This document shows, piece by piece, positions 7,993 to 16,980 of a stretch of DNA of 64,000 nt (positions within the stretch are counted from its first letter, which is position 1; every line of letters starts with the position of its first letter). This DNA comes from an uncultured Sulfitobacter sp. (GTDB lineage: Bacteria; Pseudomonadota; Alphaproteobacteria; Rhodobacterales; Rhodobacteraceae). The notes beneath the pieces are model-generated. The model was given only the letters and a program-made list of their open reading frames with translations. It made no database searches and was not told where the DNA came from. The translations under genes and the position numbers were made by a program. The stretch is taken from NCBI GenBank assembly GCA_947502265.1, contig CANMZB010000012.1:62001-126000 (forward strand). The letters run 5' to 3'.

Positions 7993-8787
7993 ATGACCAG
8001 ACGTTTTGTCGATATTTCCGTAGCCCTTGAGGCGGATATCCAGTCCGATCCCGAAATGATGCTGCCGCAGATCGAATACCTTGATCATTCGATGACCGCC
8101 GGACAGGTCGCGTCGTTCTTTCCGGGCTTGGAGAAAGAGCAATTGCCGGACGGCGAAGGCTGGGCGATCGAGCGCTTGCAGATTGCCACCCACAACGGCA
8201 CCCATCTGGACGCGCCGTATCACCATCATTCGACGATGAACCGCCGTTTCACCGAAGGGGGCGAGCCTGCGTATACCATCGACGAGGTGCCGCTGGAGTG
8301 GTGTATGAATCCGGGTGTGAAGCTGGATTTCAGGCATATGGAGGATGGTTATGTTGCGACGCCTGCCGATATCGAAGCGGAGCTGAAGCGGATCGGGCAT
8401 ACGCTGCGCCCGCTTGATATTGTGGTGGTGAACACCAGTGCGGGCGCGCATTACGGACAGCCCGATTATCTGGTCAAAGGCTGCGGCATCGGGCGCGATG
8501 CGACGCTTTGGATGCTGGAGCAAGGGGTGCGGGTGACCGGCACCGACGCGTGGTCGTGGGACGCGCCATTCCCGCTGACCGCAAAGCGCTGGATGGTGGA
8601 AAGAGACCCGTCGATCATCTGGGAAGGGCATCGCGCCTCGATGGAGATCGGCTATTGCCACATGGAGAAGCTTGCCAATCTTGATACGTTGCCGGATCAC
8701 GGGTTCGAAGTGTCGTGTTTTCCGTGGAAGATCAAAGGCGCAAGCGCCGGTTTCGTCCGCGCCGTTGCCATCATCGAGGAGGAGTGA
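7993..8787 (+). CDS. Metal-dependent cyclase-family hydrolase (kynurenine formamidase-like fold)
   Basis: A 264-aa member of the cyclase family (fold of KynB kynurenine formamidase and bacterial cyclic-amide hydrolases). The hallmark metal motif HNGTHLDAPYHHH lies near residues 67-79, with a further GCGIGRDATLWMLEQGVRVTGTDAWSWDAPF that lines the active site. The length is close to the family norm but longer than KynB, so an amidase or lactonase on another substrate is more likely than tryptophan catabolism. It sits directly downstream of the TRAP permease and 3 bases before an FAH-family gene. The three-step logic (import, ring or amide opening, C-C hydrolysis) is inferred from order. Confidence 0.85.
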   Translation: MTRRFVDISVALEADIQSDPEMMLPQIEYLDHSMTAGQVASFFPGLEKEQLPDGEGWAIERLQIATHNGTHLDAPYHHHSTMNRRFTEGGEPAYTIDEVPLEWCMNPGVKLDFRHMEDGYVATPADIEAELKRIGHTLRPLDIVVVNTSAGAHYGQPDYLVKGCGIGRDATLWMLEQGVRVTGTDAWSWDAPFPLTAKRWMVERDPSIIWEGHRASMEIGYCHMEKLANLDTLPDHGFEVSCFPWKIKGASAGFVRAVAIIEEE

Positions 8788-8790
8788 GCC

Positions 8791-9717
8791 ATGCGTCTGG
8801 GAACAGTAGAGAGCGGTGGCAAGGAGGTATTGGTTGCGGCGTTGGAGGGTGACCGGCTGCTTGATCTGTACGCCGCAAGTGGCGGAAGCGAGGCGGCGTT
8901 TACCTCGATGCAGGCGCTGATCGAGGCGGGAGCGCAGGGGCTGAGCCGTGCACGTGATCTGGTGGCAATCGCGCCTGTATCTGCGATCCTTGACGGTGCC
9001 GGTGTCCGCTTTTGCGCGCCGCTGCCGCGCCCCGAACAGATGCGCGATTGTCTGGTGTTCGAGACGCATTTGATCAATTCGTTTGCCCGCGCCACCGAGA
9101 TGACGGGTCGTGAATTTGCCATTCCGCCGGTGTGGTACGACCAGCCGATTTATTACAAATGCAACCGGTTTTCGGTGATTGGCCACGGGCAGGATGTGCA
9201 ATGGCCTGCCTATAGCGACAACATGGATTTCGAGCTGGAGCTGGGCATCGTGATCGGCAAGCGCGGCAAGGATATTTCGACCGCCGAAGCCCCCGATCAC
9301 ATATTCGGTTACACCATCTTTAACGACATGAGCGCGCGTGATGCGCAGATGAAGGAGATGCCCGGACAGCTTGGCCCCGCCAAAGGCAAGGATTTCGACA
9401 CCGGCAATATCCTTGGCCCGTTTATCCTGACCGCTGACGAGGTGCCGCATCCGGCGGCGTTGAATATGCGCGCCGAGGTGAATGGAGAGATCTGGGGCGA
9501 GGGCAATTCGCGCGACATGCACCACAGCTTTGCCGATATCATCGCGCATATCTCGGCGTCAGAAACGCTTTATCCCGGTGAGGTGATCGGGTCGGGCACT
9601 GTCGGGCTTGGCTGCGGGCTTGAGATCGGGCGGATGCTGTCGGACGGGGACGAGATCGCGTTGAGCATCCAGGGGATCGGCACCCTGCGCAACCGCCTCG
9701 TCAAAGGTGCTGTCTGA
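8791..9717 (+). CDS. Fumarylacetoacetate hydrolase (FAH) family protein
   Basis: A 308-aa FAH-fold enzyme; the family hydrolyses or decarboxylates 2-oxo or beta-diketone compounds using a divalent metal. Visible landmarks: PRPEQMRDCLVFETHL (N-terminal part of the pocket), MDFELELGIVIGKRGKDI with the Glu metal ligands, GYTIFNDMSARDAQ, a metal-binding DTGN segment, and the C-terminal GSGTVGLGCGLEIGRMLSDGDEI. It starts 3 bases after the cyclase gene with GGAGGAG as ribosome site. It is the last gene in the TRAP operon. Substrate is not identifiable; homologues act in aromatic or sugar-acid catabolism. Confidence 0.88.
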   Translation: MRLGTVESGGKEVLVAALEGDRLLDLYAASGGSEAAFTSMQALIEAGAQGLSRARDLVAIAPVSAILDGAGVRFCAPLPRPEQMRDCLVFETHLINSFARATEMTGREFAIPPVWYDQPIYYKCNRFSVIGHGQDVQWPAYSDNMDFELELGIVIGKRGKDISTAEAPDHIFGYTIFNDMSARDAQMKEMPGQLGPAKGKDFDTGNILGPFILTADEVPHPAALNMRAEVNGEIWGEGNSRDMHHSFADIIAHISASETLYPGEVIGSGTVGLGCGLEIGRMLSDGDEIALSIQGIGTLRNRLVKGAV

Positions 9718-9807
9718 CTGTTACGGGCCACAGGTCTGGAACGCCCCGCCCTCAACGCTCTTGCGGCATTGGCGACAAGAGATGCCTCAGATTAAAAGCG
9801 GGACGCT

Positions 9808-10656
9808 TTAGAACGTCGCGGTTGCCTGCATGGCAAGCCGCCCCTCGGGGGTGGCGGCGGCAAGCGTCACCGTGTCACCCGCGCGCCGCGCGTGTAGCGT
9901 GAAGGGGGCGGTGTCAAAAAGCGGGCTGTGCGCGCGAAAGTCGAACGCGCGGGCGGGCGCGCCATTCATCACGCGTCCGGCCAGATCAATCAACAGGGTC
10001 GCCAGCAACGGACCATGCACCACCAACCCGCCATGCCCTTCGATATCGCGCGCATAGGCGCGGTCATAATGGATGCGGTGGCCATTGAATGTCAGCGCGG
10101 AGTAGCGAAAGAGCAGCACTTCGGAGGGGGTGATTTCCTCGGTCATATCCCAATCGGTGCCGATCAGCGGCGTAGGGGCGGGCACGGCGTCCGGCTTGGG
10201 GTCTTCGCGGTACACGATGTCATGCTCTTCCCAGAACGCGGGCGCACCGCACACGCCAAGGTCATGACGCACGGTGACAAAACACAGCGCGCCCGAGCGG
10301 CCATGTTTAAGCGCGACATCCTTGATCGTGGAGGTTTTCGTTGCCGTGTCCCCCATCCGCAGCGGCGCGGCAAAACCGAACCTGCCGCCCGCCCACATCC
10401 GGCGGGGCAGGGCGACGGGGGGCAAAAAACCGCCCTTGGCCGGATGCCCGTCGCGCCCCAGTGCGCTGATCCGTGCGGATTGCAGGAAATAAAGCCAGTG
10501 CCACAGCGGCGGCAACGCATCGCCCGCACCCAGCACAGGATCACGGTCCAGCGTCATCTCCATCAGATTGGCGGGGCCGGTGTGCAGGGTGTCGGTCCGG
10601 GTTTCGTGCCGCCCGATCCATGTGCAAAGTGTGTCAGGGTCCAGAGTGGGCTGCAT
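9808..10656 (-). CDS. MaoC-like/FAS1-type dehydratase, mesaconyl-C4-CoA hydratase-like
   Basis: A double-hotdog acyl-CoA hydratase of about 282 aa (starting MQPTLDPDTLCTWIGRHE; an upstream start at 10704 would add 16 residues). The N-terminal hotdog contains LPPLWHWLYFL and HPAKGGFLPPVALPRRMWAGG; the C-terminal hotdog carries the family motif YSALTFNGHRIHYDRAYA and then GLVVHGPLLATLLIDL. This pattern matches enzymes annotated as mesaconyl-C4-CoA or itaconyl-CoA hydratases. It is upstream on the minus strand of nothing closely coupled; an AhpD-like gene lies 86 bases before it. CoA-bound substrate specificity is inference. Confidence 0.82.
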   Translation of the reverse strand: MQPTLDPDTLCTWIGRHETRTDTLHTGPANLMEMTLDRDPVLGAGDALPPLWHWLYFLQSARISALGRDGHPAKGGFLPPVALPRRMWAGGRFGFAAPLRMGDTATKTSTIKDVALKHGRSGALCFVTVRHDLGVCGAPAFWEEHDIVYREDPKPDAVPAPTPLIGTDWDMTEEITPSEVLLFRYSALTFNGHRIHYDRAYARDIEGHGGLVVHGPLLATLLIDLAGRVMNGAPARAFDFRAHSPLFDTAPFTLHARRAGDTVTLAAATPEGRLAMQATATF

Positions 10657-10742
10657 TCTATCCTCGATGTGGCGTGCCTGTGGCACAGTCGGTGCACGGA
10701 TCAAGACGCTTGCGTCGCTAAACCGGCCTCAGCGGGGGCGCA

Positions 10743-11081
10743 TTACGCCGCGTTGAATTCATCGAATGCCTCAAGCGCCTTTGCGCTGTACGCGATGGAG
10801 GGACCGCCGCCCATATAGCCGATCATGGCGAGCGCTTCGCAGAACTCTTCGCGCGTGGTGCCAAGGCGGACCAGCGATTTCACGTGAAACCCGATGCAAC
10901 TGTCGCAGCGCGTGGCGATGGAAATGCCAAGCGCGACCAGCTCTTTGGTTTTTTCATCCAGTGCGCCGGATTTCTTGGCGGCTTTTCCCATCGTGTTGAA
11001 GCCGTCGAAGGTGGCGGGCGTCTGCTCTTGCAAGGTCGCCATACGCGCCATCGTCTCGTCCAGAAAATTGCTCCAGCTCAT
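10743..11081 (-). CDS. Carboxymuconolactone decarboxylase/AhpD-like protein
   Basis: A 112-aa all-helical protein of the CMD family. The CxxC redox motif CDSCIGFH near residue 60-67, with the following His, is the AhpD-type active site that reduces peroxiredoxin-like partners; the pattern KELVALGISIATRCDSCIGFHVK is family-typical. The start MSWSNFLDE is preferred because AGGAG lies 8-12 bases upstream; the longer frame would overlap the transporter gene. It lies 16 bases after the amino-acid permease stop on the same strand, so may be the last gene of the ABC operon. Function is likely thiol-disulfide or peroxide related. Confidence 0.85.
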   Translation of the reverse strand: MSWSNFLDETMARMATLQEQTPATFDGFNTMGKAAKKSGALDEKTKELVALGISIATRCDSCIGFHVKSLVRLGTTREEFCEALAMIGYMGGGPSIAYSAKALEAFDEFNAA

Positions 11082-11097
11082 GTCTTTCTCTCCTGTT

Positions 11098-11862
11098 TTA
11101 GCGGCTCTCGTCCGCGCCCATTTTACGTTCAAGCCACCGTACGAAGAAGCTGATGATCAACACCAGTACAAGGTATTCAAGGATCAGCAGCGTGTAAATT
11201 TCAAGTGGCCGGTATTCCGTCACCACCAATTCATTGGCGCGGCGCGTCAACTCCTGCATCCCGATCACCGAGGCAAAGGCGGACATTTTCACGATATAGA
11301 TGAACTGGTTCGCCAACGGCGGCAGGATGCGACGGATTGCCTGTGGCAAGATCACATAGCGCATGGTTTGCGTATAGGTGAGACCGATGGTTCTGGCGGC
11401 TTCGGTTTGGCCTCTGGAGATTGACTGGATGCCGGAGCGGTAAATTTCTGCGGTAAAGGCGGAATCAGAGATCGCCAACGTGAGGATCGCGCCCCAGAAC
11501 GCATCAATGCTGACGGAAATGCCCATAGATTTCAGGACCACAGGCAACCCGTAGAACACCCAGAACAGCATCGGCAATAGCGGGATGGCGCGGATGAATT
11601 CGATGTAGATGCGGCTGGGCAGGCGCAGCCAGCGGTTGGTCGACATCCCTGGCAGGGCAACCAGCAGGCCGATCACCATCGACAGAACGGCGGCGATGAC
11701 CGACAGCAGGATCGTGGCCCAAAAACCGTCGAGCAGGAAGGTGATGTTTGACCAGCCCTTTGGTGTTGTCGGGTCGATCACATACCAGCCCCAGTTGCCA
11801 GCGGCCCCGCACCCCGAAAGCACCACCAGCGCGCCGAGGGCAACAAGCGTTGAACGTTTCAT
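11098..11862 (-). CDS. Polar amino-acid ABC transporter permease
   Basis: A 254-aa inner-membrane permease of the HisM/GltK type. The EAA loop is present (GQTEAARTIGLTYTQTMRYVILPQAI), as are FIRAIPLLPMLFWVFYGLP and DSAFTAEIYRSGIQSI. The start at 11862 gives MKRSTLVALGALVVLSGCG, which looks like a lipoprotein signal with an LSGC lipobox, odd for a permease. Only one permease gene is present, so the transporter would be a homodimer unless another subunit lies elsewhere. It follows the ATPase gene by 11 bases and the SBP gene is divergent. Substrate is an amino acid or similar polar compound, by family. Confidence 0.88.
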   Translation of the reverse strand: MKRSTLVALGALVVLSGCGAAGNWGWYVIDPTTPKGWSNITFLLDGFWATILLSVIAAVLSMVIGLLVALPGMSTNRWLRLPSRIYIEFIRAIPLLPMLFWVFYGLPVVLKSMGISVSIDAFWGAILTLAISDSAFTAEIYRSGIQSISRGQTEAARTIGLTYTQTMRYVILPQAIRRILPPLANQFIYIVKMSAFASVIGMQELTRRANELVVTEYRPLEIYTLLILEYLVLVLIISFFVRWLERKMGADESR

Positions 11863-11873
11863 AGTCCGGCCCT

Positions 11874-12632
11874 TCAATGCTTGAGGATCTGTTTGAGGAA
11901 AGTCTTGCAGCGTTTGGTTTTAGGTCGCTCAAAGAAGTCTTCGGGGGTGCCGGTTTCGACGATCTGGCCGCGGTCCATGAACACCATGCGATCAGCGGCG
12001 CGGCGGGCAAAGCCCATCTCGTGGGTGACCACGATCATCGTCATGCCGCTGTCTGCCAGATCGATGATCACGTCCAGCACCTCAGAGATCATTTCAGGGT
12101 CCAGCGCCGATGTCGGCTCGTCGAAAAGCATGATCTTGGGTTCCATGCACAAAGAGCGCGCAATCGCCACGCGCTGTTGCTGGCCGCCCGACAATGCGCC
12201 CGGTTTTTTATGCGCCTGTTCGGGGATCTGGACCCGTTCAAGGTATTTCATCGCGCGCGCTTGCGCGTCCTTGCGCGACAGCCCGCGCGCCTTCATCGGG
12301 CCGAGGGTCAGGTTTTGCATGATGGTCAGATGTGGAAACAGGTTGAATTGTTGGAACACCATGCCGACTTCGGAACGGATCGCCTCAATCGAGGCGGCGT
12401 CCTTCATCACTGTTCCGTCCACCACGATGCGGCCCTGATCATGCGCTTCGAGAGAATTGACGCAACGGATCAGGGTTGATTTGCCCGACCCCGAGGGGCC
12501 GCACACCACGATCCGTTCGCCGTGCGCCACCGTCAGGTCGATATCGCGCAGGGCGTGGTAGTCACCGTACCATTTATTCAGTCCCTTGATCTCGATGGCT
12601 TTTCCGGAACCGGCGTGCGATTTATCAGGCAT
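11874..12632 (-). CDS. Polar amino-acid ABC transporter ATP-binding protein
   Basis: A 252-aa ABC ATPase of the GlnQ/HisP type. Walker [10 protein letters not shown] at residues 45-53, Q-loop [10 protein letters not shown], signature LSGGQQQR, Walker [15 protein letters not shown] and the H-loop [14 protein letters not shown] are all intact. The start at 12632 follows AAGAGAGAGAG; longer starts run into the divergent promoter. The permease gene follows after 11 bases. The divergent gene encodes the matching binding protein, so the three together form a complete importer. Confidence 0.93.
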   Translation of the reverse strand: MPDKSHAGSGKAIEIKGLNKWYGDYHALRDIDLTVAHGERIVVCGPSGSGKSTLIRCVNSLEAHDQGRIVVDGTVMKDAASIEAIRSEVGMVFQQFNLFPHLTIMQNLTLGPMKARGLSRKDAQARAMKYLERVQIPEQAHKKPGALSGGQQQRVAIARSLCMEPKIMLFDEPTSALDPEMISEVLDVIIDLADSGMTMIVVTHEMGFARRAADRMVFMDRGQIVETGTPEDFFERPKTKRCKTFLKQILKH

Positions 12633-12758
12633 GACTCTCTCTCTTGTGAGGTGTATTGTGACGATGGCAGTTGCTCTGCACGGTGCGGGCATTAGGTTCG
12701 GTTGCATAATCAAAGAGTCGCATCCGCGACCCCTTATCAAATCCTCAGGGGAAGATAC

Positions 12759-13535
12759 ATGAAGCTACTGAAAAATCTGGGCCTCGCCGTGGGCTTTGCC
12801 GCCACTGTTCTGGCCGCTCCGGCGATGGCGCAATCCGCGCTGAATGACATTCTCTCCACGGGTGTGCTGAAGGTTGGCACCACCGGGGATTGGAATCCGA
12901 TGTCGGTGCGTGACCCTGCGACGAATTCCTATGTGGGCTATGATATCGACATCATGACAGAGCTTGCTACCGATATGGGTGTCGAGCTTGAGATGGTGCC
13001 GACCGATTGGAAAACGCTGGTGAACGGCGTGGTTGCGGGGAACTATCACATGACGGGCTCCGCCTCGATCAGCCCTGCACGGCTGAAGGCGGCGGGGTAC
13101 TCGCGCAGCTATATCGCGGTCGAGATGTTCCCTTTTACCACCGAGGAGAAGCTGGGCGATTTCACCGACTGGGACAGCATCAACCAAGCGGATGTAAAGG
13201 TCGCGACCACGCTTGGCACCTCGTTCGAGAAAATGGTCAAGGAATGGTTCCCCGATGCGGAAATCGTCGTGGTCGAAGCGCCCGCGCGCGGCTTTCAAGA
13301 GGTGCTTTCGGGGCGTGCGGATGTTTTCGTAACCTCCAACATCGAAGGCTCGCTTCTGCTTCAGAAATTCCCGAATGTGCGGCAGATCGAAGTGACACAG
13401 GCGCGGGCACCCACGCCTATTGCCATGCTGCTGCCGCAAACGGATCAGGTCTGGATCAACTACATCAACAGCTGGATCGAGCTGAAAAAGACCGAAGGTT
13501 TCTTTGAGGAAGTTGCCTATAAATGGGGGCTGTAA
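12759..13535 (+). CDS. Amino-acid ABC transporter substrate-binding protein
   Basis: A 258-aa periplasmic type-II binding protein (SBP family 3). The start at 12759 follows AGGGGAAGATAC and yields a clean signal peptide ([13 protein letters not shown]... ending APAMAQ). Then come [23 protein letters not shown] and [30 protein letters not shown] split across the fold, and [18 protein letters not shown]. The sequence resembles the branch that includes cyclohexadienyl-dehydratase-like proteins, so an enzymatic rather than transport role cannot be excluded, but divergence from an ABC permease/ATPase pair makes transport more likely. A strong terminator follows at 13563. Confidence 0.88.
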   Translation: MKLLKNLGLAVGFAATVLAAPAMAQSALNDILSTGVLKVGTTGDWNPMSVRDPATNSYVGYDIDIMTELATDMGVELEMVPTDWKTLVNGVVAGNYHMTGSASISPARLKAAGYSRSYIAVEMFPFTTEEKLGDFTDWDSINQADVKVATTLGTSFEKMVKEWFPDAEIVVVEAPARGFQEVLSGRADVFVTSNIEGSLLLQKFPNVRQIEVTQARAPTPIAMLLPQTDQVWINYINSWIELKKTEGFFEEVAYKWGL

Positions 13536-13562
13536 CGGCCGTACGGGTATAAACCGACAAAG

Positions 13563-13589
13563 GGCGTCCCGAGTGCGGGGCGCCTTTTT
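13563..13589 (+). terminator. Rho-independent terminator after amino-acid SBP gene
   Basis: Nine-base stem GGCGTCCCG/CGGGGCGCC (one T-G pair) with AGTG loop followed by five T, 28 bases past the SBP stop. A textbook intrinsic terminator; the MATE gene starts 31 bases beyond. Confidence 0.9.
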
Positions 13590-13619
13590 CATAACTTTTG
13601 GACCAAGAAAGCCAGTCTG

Positions 13620-14996
13620 ATGATCGACGAAGATTTGACCCGCGGCCCGATCACCGGCCATTTCCGCCGCCTCGCGATTCCGGCGGCGGTGGGGATGCTG
13701 TTCAGCACGCTTTATAATGTGGTCGATACCTTTTATGCGGGGTTCTTCGGGACGCAGGCGCAGGCGGGGCTGGCGATCGGGTTTCAGGCGTTCTTTATCC
13801 TTGTTGCCATCGGCTTTGGCACTGGCGCGGCGATGAGCGCGCTGGTCGGCAATGCCAAGGGTCGCAAGGACGTGGCCGATGCGCGATTCCTTGCGGCGCA
13901 GGGCATCGGGTTTGCCGTCATGGGGACTGTTGTGATGATGGTGGTGGCGTTTTTGGCGGGACCGTCGATTATCGCGCTGGTGTCAGAGCCGGGCGGCTAC
14001 CGTGATGCGGGGCTGGCGTATTTCAACTGGCTTGTTTTTGCGCTGCCTGCGTTCATCATCGGCTATGGTGGCAACGGCATCTTGCAGGCGCGCGGCGATA
14101 CCCGTTCGATGCAACGGGCGCTGACGGTGGCGTTTTTCGTTAATGTGGCGCTGAATCCGCTGTTCATGTACGGCATTCCGGGTGTTGTTCCGGGGCTTGG
14201 CTTTAACGGTATCGCGCTGGCCACAGTGATAAGCCAGTCCGGCGTGGCGGTGTTCATTCTTACGCGGATTTTCGGGCGCTCTGTCATGCAGGATTTGCGG
14301 CTGGCCGAATTCATCCCGTCGCCCGCAAAATACTATGAAATCGTCGCACAGGCCTTTCCGTCAAGCTTTGCCTTGCTGGTGACATTTTCGAGCGCGTTCA
14401 TCGTGCAATATGCATTGAAGGACTATGGTGAGGCCGCGCTTGCCGCATACGGAATCACCATGCGTGTTGAACAGCTTTTTCTGCTGCCGGCGCTTGGCAT
14501 CAGCATCGCAATGGTCCCGATTGCGGCGCAAAACTATGGCGCGGGGGAACATGACCGTGTGCGCGCGGCATTCCACCGCTGTTGGATCATGGGTGTCATC
14601 GGCACCACCTGCGCGTTCCCGTTCCTGTGGTTCGGGGGCAGTCTGGCGGCAAGCGTGTTCTCCGACGATCCCGAAGTGATCCGCATTTGCGCGCTGTTTC
14701 TCAAGGTCGAGGCGGTGATCCTGCCGGTCTATACGGTGCTGTTTTCCTTCAACTCGCTGCTGCAAGCGTTGAAAAAGGCGTATCTGACGATGTGGATCGG
14801 GATTTACCGCCAGTGGATCGGCATCGCCGCGTTTATCTGGCTTTTCACTGCGTTCATTGATTGGGGGCTGACCGGGGTGCGCATCGGAATCGCGATGGGG
14901 GTTGGTACGGGGATGCTGTTGGCGCTGGTGGTCGTGACCCGTGTGGCGCGCACCCGCATCGGGGGCTTGGGGCGTCCCCTTGCACAGCAGGCTTAG
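13620..14996 (+). CDS. MATE family efflux transporter
   Basis: A 458-aa inner-membrane protein of about 12 helices, of the multidrug and toxin extrusion family (NorM/DinF-like), exporting cationic or other small compounds against sodium or proton gradient. Typical features are the N-terminal ITGHFRRLAIPAAVGMLFSTLYNVVDTF-type segment, GFQAFFILVAIGFGTGAAMSALVGNA at residues 57-82, and the symmetric second half starting near FPSSFALLVTFSSAF with AAYGITMRVEQLFLLPALG. The length matches the family. It stands alone between a terminator and a convergent HD-domain gene one base away. Confidence 0.92.
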   Translation: MIDEDLTRGPITGHFRRLAIPAAVGMLFSTLYNVVDTFYAGFFGTQAQAGLAIGFQAFFILVAIGFGTGAAMSALVGNAKGRKDVADARFLAAQGIGFAVMGTVVMMVVAFLAGPSIIALVSEPGGYRDAGLAYFNWLVFALPAFIIGYGGNGILQARGDTRSMQRALTVAFFVNVALNPLFMYGIPGVVPGLGFNGIALATVISQSGVAVFILTRIFGRSVMQDLRLAEFIPSPAKYYEIVAQAFPSSFALLVTFSSAFIVQYALKDYGEAALAAYGITMRVEQLFLLPALGISIAMVPIAAQNYGAGEHDRVRAAFHRCWIMGVIGTTCAFPFLWFGGSLAASVFSDDPEVIRICALFLKVEAVILPVYTVLFSFNSLLQALKKAYLTMWIGIYRQWIGIAAFIWLFTAFIDWGLTGVRIGIAMGVGTGMLLALVVVTRVARTRIGGLGRPLAQQA

Positions 14997-14997
14997 G

Positions 14998-15615
14998 TCA
15001 CAGACCCAGGGCACAACCTTCGCGGATCACGGCCGGATCATAGGCCTTGCGCGCGAACACCTCGCGTAGCATCGGTTCGAAGTATGCGAGGGGTTTGGTG
15101 GGGTAGTCGGGATCGAATGACGCCTGATCCCAGCGTTCGCAAAAAGCGGCGCAGGTGTCAAAGCAGGGGTGATCGCGGAACCGGTCGCGTGCGTTGCGGT
15201 CCCAGCCGTAGTGATGGCCAAAATAGAGCATCTGGAAGATCCCGTGATGCTCGACCGTCCACGCGACTTCCCAGCGGACAAAGGGACGTATAACTTCGGC
15301 GGAAAAACGGTCATGGTTTTGCGGGGCCAGCCCGTCGCCCACATCATGCAGCAAAGCGCCCACGATCCAGTCGATATCGACGCCGTCTGCTTCGGCGCGG
15401 GTGGCCGATTGCAGGCCATGATCAAGGCGTGTGATGCGGTACCCTTCGAGGGTCGCTTCTCCCTGGCGGCGCAATTCGTCCAGAATGCGGTCAGCGGTAA
15501 GGGCGAGATAGGGTTTTTCGAGGTCGTGCAACAATGCGTAGTCGTCGCGCGTGCCGTCTTTCATTTGCGTGAAAGAGACGGTTTTTCCAGTGTTTGAATT
15601 TCCGGTATCTGACAT
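14998..15615 (-). CDS. HD-domain protein, possible diiron oxygenase (PhnZ/TmpB-like)
   Basis: A 205-aa protein with HD-domain ligands in order: ITRLDHGLQSATRA, ALLHDVGDGLAPQNHDRF and TVEHHGIFQ, plus a late D. The start at 15615 follows GAGGGCC; an earlier Met at 15648 lacks a site. The combination of His-Asp ligands with a downstream H-H and the absence of a signalling or nucleotide domain recall small mixed-valent diiron oxygenases such as PhnZ, TmpB and inositol oxygenase, which cleave C-P or C-C bonds. It lies 57 bases downstream of, and in line with, a TRAP dctM, so it may act on the imported compound. A plain phosphohydrolase is the alternative. Confidence 0.7.
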   Translation of the reverse strand: MSDTGNSNTGKTVSFTQMKDGTRDDYALLHDLEKPYLALTADRILDELRRQGEATLEGYRITRLDHGLQSATRAEADGVDIDWIVGALLHDVGDGLAPQNHDRFSAEVIRPFVRWEVAWTVEHHGIFQMLYFGHHYGWDRNARDRFRDHPCFDTCAAFCERWDQASFDPDYPTKPLAYFEPMLREVFARKAYDPAVIREGCALGL

Positions 15616-15672
15616 GTCGGCCCTCAGTTGGTTGTCTGTCTCGCGCAAGGTTTCGCGAGACAGACAGGTGGT

Positions 15673-16980
15673 TTAACTTGCCCATTCAGGCAGGAACAAA
15701 ACGATCTCTGGAAAGGCGATCAGAAGCGCGATGATCACCAGATCAATGACCACGAACCAGAACACGCCCCGGAAGATGGTTGACAGTGACGCAGTGTTCC
15801 CAACCACGCCTTTGATAACAAACACATTCATCCCCATTGGCGGGGTGATCATTCCGATCTCCAGCAGCTTGACCAGCACGACACCGAACCACAAAAGGCT
15901 ATAGCCGGTCTCGTCGACCAGCGGGAGGACGATAGGCAGGGTCAACAGCATCGCACCCACCGGCTCCAGCATCATGCCGAGGAGCAGATAGACCACGACA
16001 ATGCCGGTCATGATCAGGATGGGCGAGGCACCAAAGGACAGGATCGCATCCGACAGGGCATCGCCGATGCCCGACAACGCCAGAAAGCGTGTCAGCAGGC
16101 TGGCACCGACCGCAATGATCAGAAGCGCTGCGGTGGTTGTCAGCGTCTCGGTAACGGCCATACGCAGCGCTTTTAACGTCAGCGTGCGGTAAACCAGCGC
16201 GACGATTGTCGAGAGGAATGCGCCGATGGCACCCGCTTCGGTGGGGGTGAAGGCACCGCCAAAGAGGCCCGCGAACACGCCGATGACGATGAGCAGGACT
16301 GGCCATGTCTGGCCCAACGCGCGGATCTTTTCGGCGGTGGTTGCCTTGATTTGTACAGGGGGGGCGAGTTTCGGGTTTAGCCAGACGCGCACCATGATCA
16401 GCACGATATAGGCCAGAAGCGTGATGACCCCGACGACGAGACCGCCCAAAAACAGCTGGCTTACAGATTCGCGCGCGATGATCCCGTAGAGGATCATCAG
16501 GATCGACGGTGGAATAAGCGCGCCGATGGTGCCCGCAGCAGCGACCGTACCGGTGGCAAGCTCGGCGCTGTATTTATGGCGCATCATTTCCGGCACGGCG
16601 ATTTTTCCCATCGCGGCAGAGCAGGCCACCGACGAGCCGGTCACCGCGGCAAAGCCCGCACAGCCGAACACCGACGCAATGGCCAGTCCGCCCGGAAGCC
16701 CCGACAGCCAGACCTGCGCCGCGCTGAACAACCCTTGCGTGAGGCGCGTGTGATAGCAGATGAAGCCCATGAACAGGAACGCGGGGATCGAGCTTAGCAC
16801 CCATGAGTTTGCAAAGTTGTATGGTACGATCCCCAAGGACCCCCATGCGATGTTCCAGTTGAACATCGACCACAATCCGCCAAAAGACACGGCAATCAGC
16901 GAGACGCCGATCGGTATGCGCATCAGGATCAGAAAAAAGAGAACACCGACAAAGATCGCGGCGATTTGTAGTTCGGTCAT
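15673..16980 (-). CDS. dctM: TRAP transporter large permease DctM
   Basis: A 435-aa large TRAP subunit with about 12 helices. Signatures: IPAFLFMGFICYHTRLTQGLF, GSSVACSAAMGKIAVPEMMRHKY, GALIPPSILMILYGIIA, GLFGGAFTPTEAGAIGAF and MITPPMGMNVFVIKG. It overlaps dctQ by 4 bases (ATGA) and is last of the TRAP genes before the HD-domain gene. It serves a locus with three candidate binding proteins, so one membrane pair may accept several. Confidence 0.93.
   Translation of the reverse strand: MTELQIAAIFVGVLFFLILMRIPIGVSLIAVSFGGLWSMFNWNIAWGSLGIVPYNFANSWVLSSIPAFLFMGFICYHTRLTQGLFSAAQVWLSGLPGGLAIASVFGCAGFAAVTGSSVACSAAMGKIAVPEMMRHKYSAELATGTVAAAGTIGALIPPSILMILYGIIARESVSQLFLGGLVVGVITLLAYIVLIMVRVWLNPKLAPPVQIKATTAEKIRALGQTWPVLLIVIGVFAGLFGGAFTPTEAGAIGAFLSTIVALVYRTLTLKALRMAVTETLTTTAALLIIAVGASLLTRFLALSGIGDALSDAILSFGASPILIMTGIVVVYLLLGMMLEPVGAMLLTLPIVLPLVDETGYSLLWFGVVLVKLLEIGMITPPMGMNVFVIKGVVGNTASLSTIFRGVFWFVVIDLVIIALLIAFPEIVLFLPEWAS

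Noticed and set aside
7486-9549. Long minus-strand frame of 687 codons opposite dctM, cyclase and FAH genes
   Set aside because: Antisense shadow of high-GC plus-strand genes with clear family motifs; its translation is His/Arg/Gln rich and matches no known fold by eye.
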